Positions 1 through 4,105 of a stretch of DNA of 5,429 nt are shown here, in pieces; within the stretch, counting starts at the first letter, position 1, and each line of letters begins with the position of its first letter. The notes beneath the pieces are model-generated. The model ran no database searches. It saw only the letters and a program-made list of their open reading frames with translations, and had not been told where the DNA came from. The position numbers and the translations under genes are program-made. Origin of the DNA: Nitrososphaerota archaeon (GTDB lineage Archaea; Thermoproteota; Nitrososphaeria; Nitrososphaerales; Nitrosopumilaceae); the NCBI GenBank assembly GCA_028867395.1, contig JAGWGO010000117.1, positions 1 to 5,429 on the forward strand. The letters run 5' to 3'.

Positions 1-218
1 ATGTGATCATCAACTTGGAATATTTTTTGAGTAATATCTGAATTTTGTAGTTTTCTTGGTTTCTCCTCAACTGCCAAAACTATGCCATCCTTGCTCTTTA
101 CACCTATTGCAAGAGTTCCGCGCCTTACGGTCTCGATAGCATACTCGACTTGGTAAAGTCTGCCGTCAGGAGAAAATACAGTGATTGCTCTATCATAACC
201 TGCTGCTGCTGGAAGCAT
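1..218 (-). CDS. psmA: 20S proteasome alpha subunit, N-terminal part (cut by window edge)
   Basis: The reverse strand from the ATG at 218 reads 72 open codons to the window edge, so the 3' part of the gene lies outside. The protein begins MLPAAAGYDRAITVFSPDGR and continues LYQVEYAIETVRRGTLAIGV, the signature N-terminus of archaeal proteasome alpha subunits. The GYDRAITVFSPDGRLYQVEYA stretch (residues 7-27) is the conserved alpha-type segment whose N-terminal helix gates the entry pore of the 20S core. Family knowledge: seven such subunits form each outer ring, and they are not the proteolytic subunits. The ATG at 218 is chosen because MLPAAAGYDR matches the usual start of the family, although the frame stays open upstream. 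The start lies 46 bp from a divergent DUF371 gene. A TATA-like AT block about 27 bp upstream suggests a leaderless or very short-leader mRNA. A weak GGAAG also precedes the start. The identification is very secure. Confidence 0.96.
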   Translation of the reverse strand, partial: MLPAAAGYDRAITVFSPDGRLYQVEYAIETVRRGTLAIGVKSKDGIVLAVEEKPRKLQNSDITQKIFQVDDH

Positions 219-264
219 TTCAAAATTCTTCCTTTGAAGGTTTAATTTAAGTTTATACAAGTAG
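219..264. promoter_or_regulatory. Divergent promoter region shared by psmA and the DUF371 gene
   Basis: Only 46 bp separate the two divergent start codons. The segment contains TTTAATTTAA at 241-250 and TTTATAC at 252-258. Read on the minus strand these give CTTAAATTAAA and GTATAAAC, both acceptable archaeal TATA boxes. The centre of the 241-250 block is about 27 bp from the psmA ATG (218) and about 25 bp from the second DUF371 ATG (271). That is the spacing expected between a TATA box and the transcription start, so both transcripts may begin at or next to their start codons. For psmA, the TATAAA at 252-257 (minus) is an alternative that would give a leader of about 10 nt. The box positions are seen directly; promoter function is inferred. 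Confidence 0.6.
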
Positions 265-687
265 ATGATCATGCGTTTTGAGATCCCGTTTTACGGTCAT
301 GAAAACATCAGATCACTTCATCCAAAAACAATCGAGATCACAACCGAGTCAAATCTTACGACAAATGGAGACTGCATCGTTGGAGTTCAAGCAAGTGCAG
401 GATGCAATGACCTGCCAGAAAAAATGAAAGCCCTTTTGCAAAATTCAAAATCCAAAGTAAGCTGCACGATAACAGTAAAAGACTTTTCATTTACCACCAA
501 AGGCAGGGGCGACGAGAGACTTGTGCTGACAAACCCTCACGACATAGTTATCAGAAAAAGCTCCTTTGTGTGTCCAAGGACCCTTGCAACCAACTGCGAC
601 GCCTCCTCTGACGCCATTCCAAGAAACATGATAAAGGCACTGCAAGACCCTGATGTAAAAGGGATCTTTGCAATCGAGGTAACTTGA
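265..687 (+). CDS. DUF371 family protein, function unknown
   Basis: This 140-residue protein matches my recollection of DUF371 (COG2090), a small archaeal family of unknown biochemical function. Recognisable blocks are GHENI at 11-15, KTIEIT at 21-26, NGDCIVGVQA at 34-43 followed by DLPEKM at 49-54, and the C-terminal block HDIVIRKSSF at 92-101 followed by PRTLATNCDASSDAIPRNM at 104-122. There is no signal peptide, membrane segment or obvious catalytic motif, so it is probably a compact cytoplasmic protein. Five cysteines (37, 47, 68, 103, 111) are present without a CxxC pair. Two in-frame ATGs (265 and 271) lie in the 8-bp palindrome ATGATCAT. The second fits a leaderless start better and would give MRFEIPFYGHENI, so the true protein may be 138 residues. 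No SD sequence is visible. It is divergent from psmA and its stop abuts the stop of the next gene with no spacer. Family assignment is fairly sure; the role is unknown. Confidence 0.82.
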   Translation: MIMRFEIPFYGHENIRSLHPKTIEITTESNLTTNGDCIVGVQASAGCNDLPEKMKALLQNSKSKVSCTITVKDFSFTTKGRGDERLVLTNPHDIVIRKSSFVCPRTLATNCDASSDAIPRNMIKALQDPDVKGIFAIEVT

Positions 688-1221
688 TTACTTTTGAATT
701 GCGAAATTGTTTTCCTCAAACACCTTTGTCATTGCGCGATTCATTATCTCAACTAAGAGATATTCTTCATAGTTTGACTCTGTTGTATTTTTTGAAGAAT
801 TTTTTTTCTTCATTTTTGAGCTTGTGTTTTGCGCAATGTTTTTGATCACTTTTTCAAGCTTGACTGAAGCGTCGATAATTGTTTTTGAAAACTCATTTTC
901 AAAATTTGGTGGAAGTTTGTGCCCTAGGACTTTGACAGTCGTCCCATAATATTTCAAAACTGCACCGCGAATCTCTTCCATTTTGACAATCTCTACCAGT
1001 CCTGCTTCCTTTAGGACATCGAGGTGGTGCCTAATTGTGGTGGTTGCTTTCTTGTACCCTTCCTTGTGCAACTCCTCTACAATCTGCTCAGTCGAGAGTT
1101 GCTTGTGGTATAATATTTGCAGGATTCTCATCCTAGCGTAATCGTCAAGGGCTTTGGCTTGTTCGATGTTGGTGGCAAGAGTTTTGTTTATCTTGATTTC
1201 TTTTTGTAGTAAAGTGGACAT
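688..1221 (-). CDS. ArsR-type winged-helix transcriptional regulator
   Basis: This 177-residue protein has one winged helix-turn-helix domain at about residues 24-95. It starts at LDDYARMRILQIL (25-37), a typical first helix of ArsR-like domains. Next come the helix pair LSTEQIVEELHKEGY (42-56) and a recognition helix around KATTTIRHHLDVLKEAGLV (58-76), with a wing at 78-92. Residues 107-135 look like an amphipathic dimerisation helix. A Lys/Ser/Asn-rich linker (about 131-149) leads to a short acidic C-terminal helix. The protein has no cysteine at all, so it cannot be a cysteine-type metal sensor of the ArsR/SmtB kind; its ligand is unknown. The family assignment rests on the H-T-H pattern and the RHHLDVLKEAGLV signature. 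The ATG at 1221 has only an AAGG three nucleotides upstream, too close to act as an SD. A TATA-like TCTTTTAG centred about 28 bp upstream fits a leaderless transcript. It is separated by 295 bp from purC, which is on the same strand, so it is likely a separate transcription unit. Confidence 0.85.
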   Translation of the reverse strand: MSTLLQKEIKINKTLATNIEQAKALDDYARMRILQILYHKQLSTEQIVEELHKEGYKKATTTIRHHLDVLKEAGLVEIVKMEEIRGAVLKYYGTTVKVLGHKLPPNFENEFSKTIIDASVKLEKVIKNIAQNTSSKMKKKNSSKNTTESNYEEYLLVEIMNRAMTKVFEENNFAIQK

Positions 1222-1245
1222 TTCCTTTTCATTTTTAATACAGCC

Positions 1246-1262
1246 TAAAAGATCACGAGATC
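1246..1262 (-). promoter_or_regulatory. Candidate promoter and operator of the ArsR-like regulator
   Basis: On the minus strand TCTTTTAG-like sequence centred near 1249 lies about 28 bp before the ATG at 1221, the right distance for an archaeal TATA box of a leaderless gene. Touching it on the upstream side is GATCACGAGATC (1251-1262), which is palindromic at 10 of 12 positions. A dyad overlapping the TFB-recognition side of a TATA box is where an autoregulating winged-helix repressor could bind. Sequence and symmetry are seen directly; the promoter and operator roles are inferred. Confidence 0.4.
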
Positions 1263-1327
1263 ATAATTTTTTGTCCACTACGTAATTTTTTTTCACGTTA
1301 CAATTACGGTACAACTGTTTCTAAATT

Positions 1328-1369
1328 TCACATCATGGTACAATGTACATGATTATAGAATCACATCAT
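1328..1369 (+). repeat. Direct repeat pair TCACATCAT
   Basis: TCACATCAT occurs at 1328-1336 and again at 1361-1369, start to start 33 bp, close to three helical turns. The two copies flank the GTACAATGTAC dyad. Repeats at whole-turn spacing around a dyad can mark cooperative protein binding, but no binding protein is shown by the sequence. Confidence 0.5.
1332..1353. repeat. Palindromic dyad with core GTACAATGTAC
   Basis: The core GTACA-A-TGTAC (1338-1348) is a perfect odd-length palindrome around a central A. It is flanked by ATCAT on the left and ATGAT on the right, which extend the symmetry after a single-base offset. The one-base loop makes an RNA hairpin unlikely, so a DNA operator is the better reading. 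It lies about 111-132 bp upstream of the regulator's start codon. The symmetry is directly visible; the function is unknown. Confidence 0.6.
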
Positions 1370-1386
1370 TACTACCATTACTATGC

Positions 1387-1406
1387 ATGTTGTAGTATTA
1401 CAACAT
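1387..1406. repeat. Perfect 8-bp inverted repeat with a 4-bp spacer (ATGTTGTA / TACAACAT)
   Basis: ATGTTGTA (1387-1394) and TACAACAT (1399-1406) are exact reverse complements around the spacer GTAT. The arms contain the same TACAA/TTGTA element as the GTACAATGTAC dyad 50 bp to the left, which hints at sites for one DNA-binding protein. As RNA it could fold into a weak AU-rich hairpin with a four-base loop, downstream of the proposed purC poly-T terminator on the minus strand. The repeat is directly visible; operator versus hairpin is unresolved. Confidence 0.6.
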
Positions 1407-1441
1407 AAATAGAAAATGGTAAAAATTTTCAGGGTTTTGGG

Positions 1442-1447
1442 AAAAAA
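1442..1447 (-). terminator. Candidate poly-T terminator of purC
   Basis: On the minus strand a run of six T (complement of AAAAAA at 1442-1447) lies about 70 nt past the purC stop. A further T5 follows at 1421-1425. Archaeal termination commonly uses U-rich tracts without a required hairpin. No gene lies on this strand until the regulator start at 1221, so this is a plausible end for the purine transcript. Confidence 0.45.
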
Positions 1448-1516
1448 GGTCCATCAGTGGTAGAAATAGCGTCCAGTGACAGGCAAATGCGCTAGCGGCC
1501 TAGAACAAAATTCGAG

Positions 1517-2344
1517 TTATAGACGAGTCTCAGTAATGCGCTCGTATGATTTTATGTATCTTGACGAAAGTTCATTGCAAAGATCAGTCGGCAGCTCCGG
1601 CGCAACAGGCTCTTTTCCTTGCTTGCGCTCCTCTTCGAACTTTTGTTGTATGCCGTGTGCTGTCAGCCAATCGCGCAAGAGTTGCTTGTCGTAGCTTTCC
1701 TGAATCTTGCCAACTGCGTAGGACTCTTTTGGCCACATTCTGTACTCGTCAGGCCCAATCGAGTCTCCAAGGACAATCTCGTTTCCAATCTTGCCAAACT
1801 CCATCTTCAAGTCTGCAAGTATGAATCCTGCCTTGTCTGCAATCTTGTACATCTCTTGGTAGATTGCAATTGAAGTCTTTTCAAGCCAGTCATAGTCTTC
1901 GGGGCTTGCAAGTTTCATGCGCAAGGCGCCTTCTCGTGTTATTGGGATGTCATGTGTTTCAGATTTTGTCGTAGGATCAAAGACTGGTGTTGGAAGATTT
2001 GCTGCTATTCTTGTGTCAGTGCCCTCTTGAAGCTTGACCTGACCTTCCTTCCATCTTTGGATTAGGCTTCCGTAAAAGTATCCTCGGACCACGCACTCGA
2101 TTGGAATCATTGTCATCTTCTTGACTACCATCTTGTCTTTTGCCTCGGTTCTTACATAGTGGTTCCTTACAGGAAGTTTTTTGAACCAAAACTCGGCAAA
2201 TTTGCAGAGGACTTCGCCCTTTCTTGGTATAGGGGTTGGAAATTTTACATCAAATGCAGAGACCCGGTCTGTGAAATGAAACAAGACGTGCTGGTCGTCA
2301 AGTTCGTATATGTCCTTGACCTTACCTGAACGCAAAAACCTCAA
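1517..2344 (-). CDS. purC: Phosphoribosylaminoimidazole-succinocarboxamide synthase (SAICAR synthetase)
   Basis: PurC joins CAIR to aspartate using ATP to form SAICAR in cytoplasmic de novo purine synthesis. The 275-residue protein is of ordinary length and shows every family hallmark. These are the Gly-rich ATP-site start SGKVKDIYEL (6-15), DRVSAFD (26-32), the signature PIECVVRGYFYGS (81-93), KSETHD (127-132), the second signature ILADLKMEFG (175-184), and DSIGPDEYRMW (194-204). The start codon is TTG at 2344. In this frame a stop (TAA at 2372-2374) lies ten codons upstream, and no ATG, GTG or other TTG lies between, so TTG is the only usable start that keeps the family N-terminus FLRSGKVKD. 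A GAGG (2350-2353, minus) sits 5 nt before it. The gene follows the RAM protein by 78 bp and has a possible promoter of its own, so it may be both co-transcribed and separately driven. Confidence 0.97.
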   Translation of the reverse strand: MRFLRSGKVKDIYELDDQHVLFHFTDRVSAFDVKFPTPIPRKGEVLCKFAEFWFKKLPVRNHYVRTEAKDKMVVKKMTMIPIECVVRGYFYGSLIQRWKEGQVKLQEGTDTRIAANLPTPVFDPTTKSETHDIPITREGALRMKLASPEDYDWLEKTSIAIYQEMYKIADKAGFILADLKMEFGKIGNEIVLGDSIGPDEYRMWPKESYAVGKIQESYDKQLLRDWLTAHGIQQKFEEERKQGKEPVAPELPTDLCNELSSRYIKSYERITETRL

Positions 2345-2370
2345 GCAGGCCTCAGTTGATCTGCCTAGGA

Positions 2371-2376
2371 TTTAAG
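2371..2376 (-). promoter_or_regulatory. Candidate TATA box for purC
   Basis: On the minus strand CTTAAA (complement of TTTAAG at 2371-2376) is centred about 29 bp upstream of the TTG start at 2344, so transcription could start at or just before the start codon. No clear T-rich terminator follows the RAM gene upstream (2345-2422), so read-through from the purL-purF-RAM unit is also possible. The match is short and AT-rich, so confidence is modest. Confidence 0.4.
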
Positions 2377-2422
2377 TTGATAGAAATTACGCGCCAGTTT
2401 GGGTTAGATGGTTTCAGTATAG

Positions 2423-2668
2423 TTATTTTTTGCCTTGGCCTGGAATCACGGGCAGGGTAGTAGTAGAGATGACATTGGGTATCTTGCGTATCTCTTTTGT
2501 GATTATCTTTTCAACCTCTTCCTCTGTAGGTACTTGGACCTTGGCAAAGATGTCGTACTGACCATAGGTGCCCATGGCCTCCTTGATGCCATCTATCTTG
2601 AGCAGATCATTCATTACTTCCATTTCATGACCCATTTTGCTTTTTACAAGAACAAATGCAAGTTCCAT
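2423..2668 (-). CDS. Stand-alone Lrp/AsnC ligand-binding (RAM) domain protein
   Basis: This 81-residue protein corresponds to the C-terminal effector domain of Lrp/AsnC regulators without the DNA-binding HTH. The predicted order is beta (2-9, ELAFVLVK), helix (14-24), beta (27-33), beta (37-46, QYDIFAKVQV), helix (48-61) and beta (65-73). This is the ferredoxin-like RAM fold, with the typical GTYGQYDIFAKV turn at 33-44 that lines the effector site in family members. Such domains form dimers and higher oligomers and often bind amino acids in the oligomer interface. Its ATG at 2668 directly follows the purF stop (TAG then ATG, no spacer), and a GGGTGA SD-like site lies 4 nt upstream inside purF, so translation is likely coupled to PurF. 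It may sense an amino acid or other effector for the purine pathway or act as a partner of full-length Lrp proteins. Both are inference. The fold assignment is strong. Confidence 0.88.
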   Translation of the reverse strand: MELAFVLVKSKMGHEMEVMNDLLKIDGIKEAMGTYGQYDIFAKVQVPTEEEVEKIITKEIRKIPNVISTTTLPVIPGQGKK

Positions 2669-4105
2669 CTAGTCACCCTTGATTTCCGCCCTGCTCTTAA
2701 AGGTGGGTTTGATTCCTAAAGTAGAGTAATCACCCGTATAGCATGTAAAGCACATGGAATTGAGATCCATCCCAACTGCATCTGCCAAGTTTTTTGAATC
2801 ATTGTAGCCAAGAAAGTCTGCACCGACAAGCTGCCTTACCCTTTCTGTGATCTCATCCTCGGCGTACTCTTTGCCGTCACCCAAAAACGTTACAAGCTCG
2901 TCCTGGGACGGAAAGTCAATTCCAGCATAGCATGGAAACTTGATTGGCGGAAAAGTAATCACCATGCTTATCTTTCTTGCACCTGCCCTTCTCAGGGCCT
3001 TGATGATTGCCTTTGAGCTTGTGCCGCGCACCAAGCTGTCATCGACTACAACTACGTGCTTGCCGCTAATTACCTGGGTAATTGGAATAATCCATCTGTT
3101 AATCTCGACCCGGTCGCTCTGGTGCGGCTCGATGAAACTTCGGAGAGGTCCCTTTCTGCTGTACCTGTCCTTGAGTAACCCTTCCTCAAACGGAACTCCA
3201 AGTTCCTGCGCATAGCCAAGAGCTGCAGGCCTTGCAGAATCTGGAACTGGGACAACAATGTCTGCGTCCTTGATTGGAAACTTGCGCGCAAGAAACTGCC
3301 CAATTCTTTTTCTTGCAATGTAAATGTTAGAGCCCTCCATTACACTTGAAGGATGGGCAAAATAGGTAAATTCAAAAGAGCAATGAGCCGGCTTTAATTC
3401 ATCAGAGAACATCTCAGACTCGAGACCGGCATTGCTTATTTTTACAAGTTCACCTGGTTTGACATCCCGCACAAGTTGGGCTCCAACTGCAGAAAGTGCC
3501 ACAGACTCTGATGCTACAATGTAAGAGTTGTTGTCCTTTCTGTACCCTATTACCATTGGCCTAAAGCCTCTCGGATCTCGTGCTGCATATACAGCGTTAT
3601 CATCTGAAACAAACGTAAAGCAAAAAGAGCCAATCATCTCATTTTTTAGAATAGAAAGTGCACTTCCGAGTTTGCCGTTCTCTGACATGAGCGAGACAAG
3701 CCTTTGTGCTGCAACAAGTGTGTCACTTGCATTCTGTGGAGTAAAAGTGCAGCCACCCACCATTCCTGCCAACTCTTCGACATTAGATATTGTACCGTTA
3801 TGGGCAATGCACAGGTCTCTGACCTTGAGCGGTTGGGCATTTTCAAGATTGCTCTTTCCAATTGTGGAGTATCTTACGTGTCCAATTGCTGCAGGGGATG
3901 AATAATCACGTGTGATCTTATCAAACTCTGATACTGCCGAGGAAACAAGCCCGAGCTGTTTGTGTGGTTGCTTTTTTGGAACTGCCACGCCCCAAGCCTC
4001 TTGGCCTCTATGTTGTAAAGCTCTGAGTGCGTCAATTACCATAGGTATGACGTTTGCGCCATCAAGACTAAAGACACCGACTACACCACAGTTCTCTTTA
4101 ACCAT
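2669..4105 (-). CDS. purF: Amidophosphoribosyltransferase (glutamine PRPP amidotransferase)
   Basis: PurF catalyses the first committed step of purine synthesis: PRPP plus glutamine gives 5-phosphoribosylamine. The 478-residue protein has the N-terminal Ntn-type glutaminase domain. Cys6 (MVKEN-CGVVG) would become the nucleophile after removal of five residues. Glutamine-site motifs are HRGQEAWG (32-39), GHVRYST (75-81), AHNGTISN (101-108) and SDT (127-129). The PRTase domain has VPVPDSARPAALGYA (285-299) and the PRPP-binding loop VVVVDDSLVRGTS (351-363). Cys242, Cys392 and the pair Cys452/Cys455 align by context with the four [4Fe-4S] ligands of the Bacillus-type enzyme, so this is the iron-sulfur class. 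The PRPP-site flexible loop (312-332) appears about four residues longer than the RYVGRTFI form. The ATG at 4105 overlaps the end of purL by 8 nt and has GGTGA just upstream. Function is certain; allosteric behaviour cannot be read from sequence. Confidence 0.98.
   Translation of the reverse strand: MVKENCGVVGVFSLDGANVIPMVIDALRALQHRGQEAWGVAVPKKQPHKQLGLVSSAVSEFDKITRDYSSPAAIGHVRYSTIGKSNLENAQPLKVRDLCIAHNGTISNVEELAGMVGGCTFTPQNASDTLVAAQRLVSLMSENGKLGSALSILKNEMIGSFCFTFVSDDNAVYAARDPRGFRPMVIGYRKDNNSYIVASESVALSAVGAQLVRDVKPGELVKISNAGLESEMFSDELKPAHCSFEFTYFAHPSSVMEGSNIYIARKRIGQFLARKFPIKDADIVVPVPDSARPAALGYAQELGVPFEEGLLKDRYSRKGPLRSFIEPHQSDRVEINRWIIPITQVISGKHVVVVDDSLVRGTSSKAIIKALRRAGARKISMVITFPPIKFPCYAGIDFPSQDELVTFLGDGKEYAEDEITERVRQLVGADFLGYNDSKNLADAVGMDLNSMCFTCYTGDYSTLGIKPTFKSRAEIKGD
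2673..2678 (-). promoter_or_regulatory. Ribosome binding site for the RAM gene, inside purF
   Basis: On the minus strand GGGTGA lies 4 nt before the ATG at 2668 and contains the GGTGA core of the archaeal SD consensus (GGAGGTGAT). It overlaps the last codons of purF and the purF stop falls between it and the start. This supports the chosen start and translational coupling of the two genes. Confidence 0.65.

Larger units (their letters stand above)
1222..1516. other. AT-rich non-coding gap with several dyads and short direct repeats
   Basis: No convincing coding frame occupies this 295-bp stretch on either strand, and I see no tRNA-like cloverleaf. The part nearest purC (about 1450-1516) is GC-richer and includes the 8-bp palindrome CGCTAGCG (1490-1497). 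It is probably the 3' UTR of purC. The part from 1222 to 1440 is strongly AT-rich. It contains T6 (1267-1272) and T8 (1286-1293) tracts, an inverted repeat CGTAATT/AATTACG (1281-1287 and 1302-1308), GGTACAA twice (1308 and 1337), ATTACTA twice (1368 and 1377), and the two strong dyads listed separately. Both flanking genes are read leftward, so the gap holds the end of the purine unit and the promoter of the regulator. Confidence 0.75.

Noticed and set aside
537..719. 60-codon open frame on the minus strand across the 3' ends of the DUF371 and regulator genes
   Set aside because: It overlaps the conserved C-terminus of the DUF371 protein in antisense and has no recognisable domain or start signals.
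1281..1308. CGTAATT/AATTACG inverted repeat next to T8 as an intrinsic terminator
   Set aside because: The T8 run overlaps the left arm and loop rather than following the hairpin. No plus-strand gene reads into it, and on the minus strand it is an A run.
1387..1406. The 8-bp inverted repeat as an insertion-sequence end or CRISPR repeat
   Set aside because: There is a single copy, no transposase, no target duplication and no regular spacing of further copies, so an operator or hairpin is a better reading.
1471..1545. Possible tRNA suggested by TTCGAGT near 1511
   Set aside because: The five bases on either side of the TTCGAGT do not pair as a T-stem, no acceptor or anticodon stem can be drawn, and half of the stretch is purC coding sequence.
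1476..1873. Open frames on the plus strand opposite purC
   Set aside because: They run antisense to a gene with every PurC motif intact, have no recognisable domain and no promoter or SD, and exist because the opposite strand is under coding constraint.
3528..3905. 125-codon open frame on the plus strand opposite purF
   Set aside because: It is antisense to the conserved glutaminase domain of PurF. The translated product resembles no family I know and has no initiation signals.
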